Assembly (NCBI GenBank): GCA_902774795.1
Contig: CACYKA010000003.1
Span: forward strand, 1-64,000
Length of the DNA: 64,000 bases
Direction of reading: 5' to 3'
Origin: an uncultured Prevotellaceae bacterium
GTDB lineage: Bacteria > Bacteroidota > Bacteroidia > Bacteroidales > Bacteroidaceae
Positions 1 to 8,441 of the stretch are shown piece by piece (position 1 is the first letter of the stretch; every line of letters starts with the position of its first letter). The position numbers and the translations under genes are program-made. Under the pieces are notes generated by a model. That model searched no databases, was not told the origin of the DNA, and worked only from the letters and a program-made list of their open reading frames with translations.

Positions 1-310
1 TGTGCAAGCACAAACGCACAAGAACATCTTATCGCGGCGATAGTAGAATGTCACAATGTGCCTGTTGTTTTTCTTGTTGTTTGAATGAAATTTCTGGCGA
101 GAAATCCAGGTATTCTACGGCGTTCCACGCTTTATCCTTCACAACGAAATCTGGTAAATTTCAGCAAACGAGGATAAAGAATATGTAACGCCCACATCGT
201 ATGTAAACTATACTACATGCGGCAATTCTGCGCCGTTGTAGCAATTGCATACACGGCGTGGGGTTGCTATATCTTTACTTATTCGTTTGAAGGTTTTACC
301 AGAGCCTGTT
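1..310. other. No convincing gene at the left edge
   Basis: The first plus-strand frame is open from the window edge to a TGA ending at base 84 and could be the tail of an upstream gene, but the 27 residues are not recognisable. Bases 90-190 contain small complementary stretches (for example TTTATCCT near 130 with AGGATAAA near 172), so part of this stretch may be transcribed RNA. A 73-codon open frame at 217-438 has Cys-rich, atypical composition and crosses a terminator, so it is not called. Confidence 0.3.
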
Positions 311-347
311 GTGAGATAAGTAAGGACAAGCTCTCACGCTTTTTTTG
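311..347 (+). terminator. Rho-independent terminator
   Basis: GTGAGA (311-316) pairs with TCTCAC (332-337) and is followed by a run of seven T within 340-347. It closes whatever is transcribed from upstream and isolates the BspA promoter. Confidence 0.55.
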
Positions 348-475
348 TGTGTTTATGGGTTTGGCAGAAATGCAAGTCTTGGAATTATGTTATTGTTCCA
401 TTGGTGTGTTTCTACACCCTAAAAAACTCGTTTTATAACAAATTTCACAAAAGAACTAATAAGAACTTCTATTTA

Positions 476-507
476 TTTGCGCGTTAGAAGAAAAGTGACT
501 AATTTTG
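476..507 (+). promoter_or_regulatory. Bacteroidetes-type promoter for the BspA operon
   Basis: The -33 element TTTG (476-479) and the -7 element TAATTTTG (500-507) are separated by 20 bases, the arrangement known for the Bacteroidetes primary sigma factor. The start codon of the first gene lies about 90 bases downstream. Confidence 0.7.
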
Positions 508-596
508 CTGCGCATTCCTATCTTATTGTCATGAAGAATCACACTCTTTGTGCATATACGAAATATAATTAATTACCTAAATAAAAAAATCTGATT

Positions 597-3500
597 ATGA
601 AAAAGAACTTATTTCTATTAGCTATTGGACTCATGTCCAGTTTGACGTTGAGTGCTCAGCCTTCTGCTGGTACAGACATGACAGAATCGTTGGTGAAGAA
701 CTATAATTTCACACAATCGATTGTTGGCGTAAATTCAGGTGATGCTACTACAGGCTGGCGTATCGACGGCAATAATGGCGGCGGTCACTGGCTTATCAAC
801 ACTAGCGCTAAGTGCGGTGAGTGCTGGAATGGTAAGGACTTCGACTTCTATCAAATTATCGAGGACGCTCCTGTGGGCGTTTACCAGATTAAAGTACAGG
901 GCTTCACACGTGCAGGGCGTGACAATAAGTCTTGGGGTTTTTACTTTGACCAGCAGAATGGTGAACTTCTTCCAAAGCCTGTATTCGGTGACTGGACTCC
1001 TAATGAGGCTCATGTATATATGAATGACAATATGGGTAATTTGTCTATCTGTTATGCTTACCCACATGCTGTAGAAGAAGACTTCTTTGACAGTGGTGCA
1101 TATACAGATCCTTTGGGACAGTATCAGTATCCTAATGACATGCATTCTGCAGGTCTTGCTTTTGCAGCAAATGAGTATACGGTAACTGCATTCGGTATCG
1201 TTGCAAATGAGGGTGACCAAATGCGTATAGGTATGAAGGGAAATAACTTCGGTCTTGACAACTGGGCAATATTCACAAATTTTAGACTGATATATCAGGG
1301 GGCTCAGATTGATTTCATAAATTCTGAACTCCAGAAAATTGTTTCATCTTTTGGCGAAACTCATGTAGGTACAGAGTTACAAACAGAGATAACAGCACTC
1401 GTAGAACGTGCTGGCAGCGTTTCTGAGGATGACGCAGAGGGAATGAGGAATCTTCTAAACGATATTTTTACATACAAGCTTAACGAAGCATCATCCGAAA
1501 AAGTTTTTGCTCGACTATTATCAGCGAAACAGAATTTAGAGACCACTCTCGTTGAATATATAAGCACTTGTGAAGCGGACCTTAAAACTGCAGCAGAGGC
1601 TCTGCTGATAGAGGCTGATGAGGCATATGAGGATAAAGAGACTGGGATGCCTAAAGTTTCCACAGAGGAGGCTTCTGCTATAAACGAGAAAATCTCGCTT
1701 ATTATAAAAACTTTGAAGACTCCCGTAATTGAACATATCTATTATAACCTCAATGCTGAGACAAAACAAGCTACTGTTATATCAAGTTATACAAAATATT
1801 CTGGTGATATAAAAATTCCTGAAACCATAATATATAATGGTAAAACATATAGTGTAACAACTATTGCTGATAATGCATTCAATAGCTGCAGCGACTTAAC
1901 TTCTATTAGTATCCCTAACAGCGTGACATCAATAGGCGAAGGTGCTTTCAATGGTTGCGATGCTCTTACTAAAGTAGAAATAAATAGCAATAATATAATA
2001 TCTGGATATAATAATATCGTGAATATATTTGGTAACCAAGTAAAAGAATATATTATAGGAGAGAGCGTGACATCAATAGGAAGTGGGACTTTCGAAGACT
2101 GTTCTGGTCTAACTTCTGTTACGATACCCAACAGTGTAACATCTATCGGAGAAGGGGCTTTCAATGGCTGTTCTGGTCTAACTTCTGTTACTATACCTAA
2201 CAGTGTGACATCTATCGGAGAAGGGGCTTTCATTGGCTGTTCTGGTCTAACTTCTGTTGTGATCCCCAACAGCGTGACGAGCATTGGACTTCAAGCGTTC
2301 TATGGTTGCTCCGGCCTTACCTCCTTCACCATCCCCAACAGCGTGACATCAATAGGAAAATACGCTTTCGTTGGTTGCTCTGGTCTAACTTCTGTTACTA
2401 TACCTAACAGTGTGACATCTATCGGAGAAGGGGCTTTTTATAACTCTGGCCTTACCTCCATTACTATCCCTAACAGTGTGACATCTATAGGAAACGAAGC
2501 TTTCAATTATTGCCACAAATTAAATGAGATACATATATCTGATTTAGCAGCATGGTGCAATATCTCGTTTGGAGAGAGTTGTTTTGGTGACAGAGAATAT
2601 ATTCTCAATCTTAATGATTCTCCATTACAAGGACAAATCGTAATTCCTGATGGAATAACAAAAGTTTGTGCTTATTCTTTCAAAAATGTGAAAGATGCAT
2701 ATTCTTTTGTTATTCCTTCTACAATACAGACAATAGAAAACAACACTTTCAATCCCAATTATATAACAGAAGTAATAATAAACACAGACAATGTAGTGTC
2801 ATTAGCTTCGACTTCTGCGTTCACCAATAAAACAGCTATTTATGTAAATGACGACCTCATTTCTGATTATCGTGAGGCAAACCAGTGGTCTGATATAAAA
2901 AACCAGATATATGCCAACGGTGGTTATCAACTAACGGTAGAACTGGAGGCTACACCTAATTCTCCGGCGTTACTTACTGCCTTGACTGCATGGGAACAGA
3001 CAAACAGCGAGTATAAAATCGAAGGATTGGCAGACCTGAAGATTAAAGGAACTTTGAATGGTTGGGATATCCTGATGATTCGCAATAAGATGCCTTATTT
3101 GCGTAATCTTGACCTTGGAGAGGCTTATATTCTTGATAATGACGGCGGAATGGAGTATTATCAGGGCTATCATACCATAGCAGGTACTATCAGTCCTTAT
3201 ATGTTCTATGAAGTGGATAATCTTCGTAGCATAGTATTACCTGAGGATATCACATATATTGGTGAAAAAGCGTTCGGTTCTTCCGGTTTGCAGAGAGTAT
3301 CGATTCCTGGTACTGTCAAGGAGATAGGATATTCTGCATTCTCTCAATGTTATGGTTTGATATCTTTGGAATTGAATAAGGGTCTTGAGACTATAAACCG
3401 CGAAGCATTTTATCTATGTTATAGTTTAAGAGAAATTTCCCTACCCTCCACTCTGAAAAGGATTAATCAATATGCTTTTTGTATGTGTTCAAGCCTGAAA

Positions 3501-5309
3501 GAAATTGATTTTTCTGAGGGCTTGGAAGAAATAGAGGGAAGCGCTTTCGAAGGATGTCCTCAACTGAACAATCTGCATCTTCCAACGAGTTTGAAAATAA
3601 TTGGAGAATATTCATTTAAAGGCTGCTCAAATTTGACAGAGGTACACGTGCCAAGTATGATTACTGAGATTGGTGACTATGCGTTTAAGGATTGTGGACT
3701 GAAATCTGTATATGCATATACGGTAGTACCTATTCAGATTAACCAGAATACCTTCGACTATGACGGTGTAGATCTCTATGCTCCTGCAAACAGTTTCTAT
3801 GCTTACTATCTAAATACCCAATGGAGTCAGTTCCTTGATGTCAAGGAGTTCGATGCTCTTTACACCAATTGGTACATGCCTAAGAATACTGATTTGGAGA
3901 TAGATACCGACAAGCCTATCACAAGTGAAGACGAGAATAAGGCATCTGACGGTGAGATGAATCCAGGCTCTGGCTTGATAATCACAGGCGATGGCGAACA
4001 GGAGGTGAACGAGCTGGTTATGGAATGTGAGAATGGTGAGAGCTATCCGTCAGTAATTGAGAACAATAACCTCAATGTTGAGGAACTGACCTTCAAGATG
4101 GATGTACGTCCCGGACGCTGGTACTTCTTCAGCTTCCCATTCGATGTCGTTCTGAAAAACATAAAATATACAGGCAAGTCTGTATGGCGTTATTACGACG
4201 GTCAGACACGTGCAGCTAACGGCGTTGGCGGATGGAAGAATACCGTTGGAGAATTACTGAAGGCTAATCAGGGTTACATCTTCCAGTGTAATGCGGCTGG
4301 TGTTCTGGAAATACCTATTCCAAATCCAGAGTTCAGCAACTCTCCTGAAAAGGAAGTGCCTCTGCAGTCTATAGAGGCTAAAAATCCTCAGGATGCAAGC
4401 TGGAACTTCATTGGTAATCCAAACCTGAGCTATTACGGAATAGACGATATGGCCGAGAAATTTGATGCTCCAATAACAGTTTGGAACGATGAGCAGCAGA
4501 CATATACTGCTGTAGTACCTGGAGATGATGAGTATCACTTCCATCCGTTCGAGGCATTCTTTGTACAGACTCCTGAGAATGTTGACAACATGACATTCGA
4601 GGACGAAAACAGAGTTACATACTCACAGGCAAAGAAGAAGGGAGAATCCGGAGCACGCAGCGCAATTCGTTCAGGACGTTCAGTCAATGAAAAGCGTATG
4701 CTTGTAAACCTGACTGTCAGCAACGGCCAAACAACAGACAAGACACGCATCATCTTCAATGATGATAACAAACTGACATACGAGACAGGCCGTGATGCCA
4801 ACAAGTTTATGAGTATGGCTGACGTTCCGCAGATATACTCAATCGATGCACAGAATGTGAAGTATTCTGTCAATGCCCGTCCTAATGACAACCGTCAGGT
4901 ACGTCTGGGATTCGTTGCTTCTTCTGATGGTGAATATACAATCGAAGCAGAGCGAATGGATTGCAGTATGGTTCTAAAGGACAATCAAACTGGTACTATC
5001 CACCAGTTGGACGGAAAGCCATATACATTCTATTCAGAGGCTGGTACATTCGATAACCGTTTCACTCTTATGTCTGGCATGAATATCACTTCTATCAGTG
5101 CTAACGGACTGGACGACATAGACGGCTTCAATGTCGCAGCTATGAATGGAGGCATCGTTGTTACTGGTGCCAATGACGGCGACCTGAATGTCTATAACGC
5201 TAACGGTGTCAAGGCTGCAACCTTGCAAGGCTCAGGAAAGATTAACCTGAACAATGGTACATATATAGTAACTTATGCTGGCAAGTCTGCAAAGATTGCC
5301 GTAAAATAA
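597..5309 (+). CDS. BspA-like leucine-rich-repeat surface protein with T9SS-type tail
   Basis: This is a 1570-residue secreted protein. Residues 1-20 form a signal peptide ending in LSAQ. Residues about 30-230 form an all-beta-like N-terminal module. Two blocks of BspA-type LRR_5 repeats follow, near residues 395-640 and 865-1045, with the recurring pattern IPNSVTSIG..AF.GCSGLTS. After these come beta-rich segments and a last 70 residues (GGIVVTG...LNVYNANG...) resembling a type A T9SS sorting domain. BspA proteins of oral Bacteroidetes bind host or bacterial surfaces; adhesion here is inference. It is first in an operon, 7 bases before the next gene. A domain near residues 1380-1490 is shared with that neighbour. 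The start is the ATG just before the signal peptide. Confidence 0.9.
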   Translation: MKKNLFLLAIGLMSSLTLSAQPSAGTDMTESLVKNYNFTQSIVGVNSGDATTGWRIDGNNGGGHWLINTSAKCGECWNGKDFDFYQIIEDAPVGVYQIKVQGFTRAGRDNKSWGFYFDQQNGELLPKPVFGDWTPNEAHVYMNDNMGNLSICYAYPHAVEEDFFDSGAYTDPLGQYQYPNDMHSAGLAFAANEYTVTAFGIVANEGDQMRIGMKGNNFGLDNWAIFTNFRLIYQGAQIDFINSELQKIVSSFGETHVGTELQTEITALVERAGSVSEDDAEGMRNLLNDIFTYKLNEASSEKVFARLLSAKQNLETTLVEYISTCEADLKTAAEALLIEADEAYEDKETGMPKVSTEEASAINEKISLIIKTLKTPVIEHIYYNLNAETKQATVISSYTKYSGDIKIPETIIYNGKTYSVTTIADNAFNSCSDLTSISIPNSVTSIGEGAFNGCDALTKVEINSNNIISGYNNIVNIFGNQVKEYIIGESVTSIGSGTFEDCSGLTSVTIPNSVTSIGEGAFNGCSGLTSVTIPNSVTSIGEGAFIGCSGLTSVVIPNSVTSIGLQAFYGCSGLTSFTIPNSVTSIGKYAFVGCSGLTSVTIPNSVTSIGEGAFYNSGLTSITIPNSVTSIGNEAFNYCHKLNEIHISDLAAWCNISFGESCFGDREYILNLNDSPLQGQIVIPDGITKVCAYSFKNVKDAYSFVIPSTIQTIENNTFNPNYITEVIINTDNVVSLASTSAFTNKTAIYVNDDLISDYREANQWSDIKNQIYANGGYQLTVELEATPNSPALLTALTAWEQTNSEYKIEGLADLKIKGTLNGWDILMIRNKMPYLRNLDLGEAYILDNDGGMEYYQGYHTIAGTISPYMFYEVDNLRSIVLPEDITYIGEKAFGSSGLQRVSIPGTVKEIGYSAFSQCYGLISLELNKGLETINREAFYLCYSLREISLPSTLKRINQYAFCMCSSLKEIDFSEGLEEIEGSAFEGCPQLNNLHLPTSLKIIGEYSFKGCSNLTEVHVPSMITEIGDYAFKDCGLKSVYAYTVVPIQINQNTFDYDGVDLYAPANSFYAYYLNTQWSQFLDVKEFDALYTNWYMPKNTDLEIDTDKPITSEDENKASDGEMNPGSGLIITGDGEQEVNELVMECENGESYPSVIENNNLNVEELTFKMDVRPGRWYFFSFPFDVVLKNIKYTGKSVWRYYDGQTRAANGVGGWKNTVGELLKANQGYIFQCNAAGVLEIPIPNPEFSNSPEKEVPLQSIEAKNPQDASWNFIGNPNLSYYGIDDMAEKFDAPITVWNDEQQTYTAVVPGDDEYHFHPFEAFFVQTPENVDNMTFEDENRVTYSQAKKKGESGARSAIRSGRSVNEKRMLVNLTVSNGQTTDKTRIIFNDDNKLTYETGRDANKFMSMADVPQIYSIDAQNVKYSVNARPNDNRQVRLGFVASSDGEYTIEAERMDCSMVLKDNQTGTIHQLDGKPYTFYSEAGTFDNRFTLMSGMNITSISANGLDDIDGFNVAAMNGGIVVTGANDGDLNVYNANGVKAATLQGSGKINLNNGTYIVTYAGKSAKIAVK
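2083..2500 (+). repeat. Near-identical 69-bp tandem LRR units inside the BspA gene
   Basis: Successive 23-codon units here are almost identical at the nucleotide level, including synonymous positions; compare the units starting near 2103, 2172 and 2379. The repeats are coding, but their DNA identity means units could be gained or lost by recombination or slippage. Confidence 0.75.
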
Positions 5310-5316
5310 GTAGGTC

Positions 5317-6645
5317 ATGAAAAAACGTAAATTGACAATATTGCTGATGGTATGTCTCTCATTATGGGGAGGCATCCATCAAGCATTAGCTCAGGATGGG
5401 GACGAATTCAATCCCCCAAATCCTGCAGAGCCTGCTGCCATCGACTATTGTCGGTTGATTGTCAGTGCCGACCCTGCTGAGGGCGCTTATGTCTCTGGCG
5501 GAGGAAAATATCTTGTTAATGGCAATACCGTATATGTATCGACGAGTGCAAGAAATACTCCAGACTATACCTATACTTTCCAATATTGGACCCTTAACGG
5601 AGAGATAACTTCCTATAGTCAGAACTTCTGGTTCACCCCTCAAAAAGGAAGATATGAACTGGTGGCTCATTATGAAAAGGCTGAAGTAATATTTGACCCT
5701 GACAGTCCTGAAGAGCCGTCATCATCGGGCGTAAAACGTAAGTATTACCTGTATCTCAACCCTAGCATAGACGAAGCTTGCTCGTTCAATATTTCCAGTG
5801 GCAGCAAATATGAGGAAAAATCCAACATCTATGTCAAAGTTTATCTTAATGCAGGCTATCAATTTGATGGATGGAAACTCAATGGCACTATCGTAAGTAC
5901 TTCAACGGGATTTTACCTGACTATGCCGAGTGCTAACAGTACTTTGGAAGCCTGTATCACAGAGGTGCCCTTTGATCCGGAAAGCCCGATGGACCCATCT
6001 GGTTCAGGTTCAGGTGTAGATGTGTCTGGACGTCAGATTGTTGACCTCGTTATTGGCAATGCAGATAATGTCGTAGATAAGACGCGTGTTGTATTCAATG
6101 AAGAAAAGACACTAGGTTACGACACTGGTAGTGATGCTGCTAAGTTTATCAGTACTGATGCTGCATATCAGATATACTCACTTGACAGTGAAGGTACGAT
6201 GTATTCTATAAATCAGCGTCCTGTATATAATGGCAAGGTGCCTCTTGGTATAATTGTCAAGAATGCAGGTGAGGTTACCATTTCGGTAAATAGAATGGAA
6301 CGTAGCGTGTCAATCTATGATAAACTGCTGGATGTTTCTCAGGATTTGTCAGTAAATGGATACACATTTAACGCAACAGTGGGAACTATAGATGACAGGT
6401 TTGTATTGATGACAATGTCACCTTTCCTTCGTGGCGATGTGAACGGCGACGGTGTTGTTGATGCGCTGGATGCTTCACTTATATTGCAGTATGTAGCGCA
6501 TAAGTTCGGCGATGAGAATCCTGACTTTAACAAGTCAGCAGCCGATGCAAACAACAGTGGCGAGGTTGATGCCCTTGATGCCTCACTCGTCCTGCAGCAC
6601 GCAGCAAAGAAAATAGACTTAAATGATATAGACAAAACAGAATGA
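5317..6645 (+). CDS. Secreted protein with InlB-type repeats and C-terminal dockerin
   Basis: This 442-residue protein starts with a signal peptide (residues 1-25, ending ALAQ). Two beta modules at about 48-118 and 140-215 have the aromatic pattern of divergent InlB B-repeats (YTFQYWTLNG, YQFDGWKLNG). Residues about 240-365 are homologous to a module near the C-terminus of the upstream BspA-like protein. The last 70 residues form a type I dockerin: GDVNGDGVVDALDASLILQ and a second calcium loop with DANNSGEVDALDASLVLQ. Dockerins bind cohesins in cellulosome-type assemblies, and the next gene encodes a cohesin-like domain. The C-terminus lacks a T9SS tail, so how it is anchored is unclear. Confidence 0.85.
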   Translation: MKKRKLTILLMVCLSLWGGIHQALAQDGDEFNPPNPAEPAAIDYCRLIVSADPAEGAYVSGGGKYLVNGNTVYVSTSARNTPDYTYTFQYWTLNGEITSYSQNFWFTPQKGRYELVAHYEKAEVIFDPDSPEEPSSSGVKRKYYLYLNPSIDEACSFNISSGSKYEEKSNIYVKVYLNAGYQFDGWKLNGTIVSTSTGFYLTMPSANSTLEACITEVPFDPESPMDPSGSGSGVDVSGRQIVDLVIGNADNVVDKTRVVFNEEKTLGYDTGSDAAKFISTDAAYQIYSLDSEGTMYSINQRPVYNGKVPLGIIVKNAGEVTISVNRMERSVSIYDKLLDVSQDLSVNGYTFNATVGTIDDRFVLMTMSPFLRGDVNGDGVVDALDASLILQYVAHKFGDENPDFNKSAADANNSGEVDALDASLVLQHAAKKIDLNDIDKTE

Positions 6646-7835
6646 AAAAGATGAAAACAACAAAAACAACAATTATTGCACTTGCTCTCTTCGCTTTTTG
6701 TGCAGGGGGCAAAGCACAGACAGTAACAGTGGCTGACGTAGAGGCCCTGCCTGGCGAGACGGTGTCATTTACGCTTGATTTGACAGGCGGTAAAGCCGAT
6801 ACCTATACTGCCATGCAGTTCGATGCACAGTTTCCAGTCACGGGTTTTTCCACGACTGGGGATTATGATGTTACTAAGTTATGGAAAAATGCGACAGCTA
6901 CAGTCGGCGCAGTGAATGCCGAAGGTATTGCTACTATTCCAGTGGCATCTTCGGAAAGTATCAGTGCCGCCGATGTGGAAGGACTGTTCACAGTTTCCTT
7001 TACTGTTGACGGCGGTGTTGCCCTAGGCAACTATGACGTGACTCTGAAAAACCTGTGGTTCGGTTATGGCACAAGCAGTAAGGACTACCTGGACGATGTT
7101 ACCTTTACGGTTCATGTAGTGAGTGCGCATAGCATTGTGCTTGACGAGAACAGTACGACCGCTCCAGAAGCAGCTGAAGGTGTGAACGTAACGGTGAAGC
7201 GCACCATCAGCGCAAATACCTGGAGCACTATCTGCCTACCGTTTGCAATGACGGAAGCGCAGGTGAAGACAGCCTTTGGTGACGATGTGCAGCTGGCTGA
7301 ATTTACAGGCTATAAGGCAACAGAGGACGGTGAAGGTAACATCGTGGAAATCAAAGTTAATTTCAGCAATGCTACTGCTATTGAAGCCAATCATCCCTGC
7401 CTGATAAAGGTATCTGAGAGCGTCAGTGAGTTTACTCTTGACGGAGTGGACATAGACCCTGAAGATGAGCCTACGGTGGCTACCGTGAAGCGCACGAAGA
7501 AGCAATGGAGCGAGATGATAGGAACCTATGCTGCAACTACTATTGAAGATCAGATGCTTTTCCTGAGCGGAAACAAGTTCTGGTACTCTACCGGCAGTTC
7601 AAAGATAAAAGGCTACCGTGCATGGTTTGACTTCTACGATGTGCTGACAGAGGTAGAGAGTTCTTCAGCCCGTGTATCAATGTTCTTTGATGAGGTGATA
7701 ACGGATATCAACAAGGTGTCTGAAAAGAAATCCAACATGTCAGGCGCGATTTTTGACCTGCAGGGCCGCCGCGTGAATAAGCCGGTACAAGGTATATTCA
7801 TTAAGGACGGAAAGAAGATAATCATTGAAAATTAA
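6642..7835 (+). CDS. Secreted protein with N-terminal cohesin-like domain
   Basis: This 397-residue protein overlaps the previous gene by four bases (ATGA), suggesting translational coupling. A signal peptide (1-25, ending GKAQ) precedes a domain at about 26-165 with cohesin hallmarks: VTVADVEALPGETVSFTLDL, an 'AMQFDAQF' strand, and a late GLFTVSFTV...GNYDVTL segment. The middle (about 190-350) is a beta module with ANTWSTICLPF, common in Bacteroidales surface proteins. The end (GAIFDLQGRRV...GIFIKDGKKIIIEN) is the short Prevotella-style tail related to T9SS sorting signals. A cohesin directly after a dockerin gene suggests a binding pair at the cell surface. The cohesin call is by pattern only. 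Confidence 0.75.
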   Translation: MKKMKTTKTTIIALALFAFCAGGKAQTVTVADVEALPGETVSFTLDLTGGKADTYTAMQFDAQFPVTGFSTTGDYDVTKLWKNATATVGAVNAEGIATIPVASSESISAADVEGLFTVSFTVDGGVALGNYDVTLKNLWFGYGTSSKDYLDDVTFTVHVVSAHSIVLDENSTTAPEAAEGVNVTVKRTISANTWSTICLPFAMTEAQVKTAFGDDVQLAEFTGYKATEDGEGNIVEIKVNFSNATAIEANHPCLIKVSESVSEFTLDGVDIDPEDEPTVATVKRTKKQWSEMIGTYAATTIEDQMLFLSGNKFWYSTGSSKIKGYRAWFDFYDVLTEVESSSARVSMFFDEVITDINKVSEKKSNMSGAIFDLQGRRVNKPVQGIFIKDGKKIIIEN

Positions 7836-7854
7836 CCATAGAACAGTTATAATT

Positions 7855-8022
7855 ATGAAAAAGAAATATATTGCTCCGTCAATAGAGATGGAGGCGTGCG
7901 AAACAGACGAATTCCTTATCGGGGTATCTTCTGACTTAGGTATAGGATACGGTGGAGTGGACACAAGCGGCGAGCATGATGCCGAAGGCCGTGAAGCATC
8001 CTTTATAATATGGGATGAATAA
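7855..8022 (+). CDS. 55-residue MKKKYIAPS-type small peptide
   Basis: The peptide begins MKKKYIAPSIEMEAC and has an acidic, glycine-rich second half (GIGYGGVDTSGEHDAEGREA) ending WDE. Very similar small proteins with a basic start, a hydrophobic/acidic middle and a Gly/Asp-rich tail occur widely in Prevotella and Bacteroides, often beside secreted-protein genes; their function is not established to my knowledge. The chosen ATG is at 7855, 19 bases after the upstream stop; an in-frame ATG at 7825 would overlap the previous gene and break the family start. The N-terminus is not a classical signal peptide. A leader-peptide or RiPP-like role is possible but unproven. Confidence 0.65.
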   Translation: MKKKYIAPSIEMEACETDEFLIGVSSDLGIGYGGVDTSGEHDAEGREASFIIWDE

Positions 8023-8120
8023 GTCCGAAGAGTAAGTTAAGTTAGAGGTGAACACTAATGGAAGTATTCACCTTTTTTCTTATTGACTTGTGCACTTTCC
8101 ACACGTGCAACAGTCCACAA

Positions 8121-8212
8121 AAAAATGAACCTATGGTTCGTGAGCCATTTATACCGGTTTAGTGAGCCAAGTAATCCTGCTTAATCGGGCCACGAACTAT
8201 AGGTTCATTTTT
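8121..8212 (+). terminator. Long inverted repeat (22 bp) ending the BspA operon
   Basis: Bases 8121-8142 pair with 8191-8212 over 22 positions with a single G-U type wobble; the loop is 48 bases. The right arm ends in a T run, so it could terminate the upstream operon. The stem is much longer than a usual terminator, and the loop has its own repeated GTGAGCCA word. Confidence 0.5.
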
Positions 8213-8227
8213 GAGGGCTATATTTTG

Positions 8228-8263
8228 AAAAAAAAATGAGGCTCTGGTTCAACACCAGAGCCT
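8228..8263 (-). terminator. Terminator for leftward transcription
   Basis: AGGCTCTGGT (8239-8248) pairs perfectly with ACCAGAGCCT (8254-8263) around a five-base loop. A run of A on the left (8228-8236) reads as a U tract on the minus strand. It sits just after the stop of the gene remnant at 8271-8390. Confidence 0.75.
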
Positions 8264-8270
8264 TATTGTA

Positions 8271-8390
8271 TTATTGTGCCATTATTTTCTTTATGCTTAC
8301 GTTGCCGGCATCGTCGGTGGTGCGTTCAAGATAGACACCTGATGATGGCTGCTGGTTGAGTGGCATGCCCTGCAGGTATCGACGGACGTA
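8271..8390 (-). pseudogene. C-terminal remnant of a T9SS/Prevotella-tail secreted protein
   Basis: Minus-strand reading gives 39 residues with a clear family signature before a TAA at 8271: RRYLQGMPLNQQPSSGVYLE followed by RTTDDAGNVSIKKIMAQ. This matches the common Prevotella tail pattern (GMPL..QP..GVY.ERTTD..G.V..KKI), which normally ends proteins of hundreds of residues. Upstream codons (about 8391-8430) lose any recognisable pattern and the frame runs into the end of the B3/B4 gene. There is no start codon in a sensible place. The best explanation is that a deletion removed the body of a secreted-protein gene, leaving its tail and terminator. Confidence 0.65.
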
Positions 8391-8441
8391 TTGATGTGAT
8401 AACAGGGATTTGCAGGTGAGCCGCCTTTTGCTGGGGGGATT

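Noticed and set aside
217..438. 73-codon frame near the left edge
   Set aside because: Cys-rich, no family signature, and crosses the terminator at 311-347.
1787..2284. Minus-strand 165-codon frame opposite the LRR region
   Set aside because: It only reflects the repeated plus-strand LRR coding; translation is a periodic LRR shadow without a start or promoter.
2083..2500. Possible CRISPR array
   Set aside because: Regular 69-bp repeats are in-frame LRR codons with no unique spacers or cas genes.
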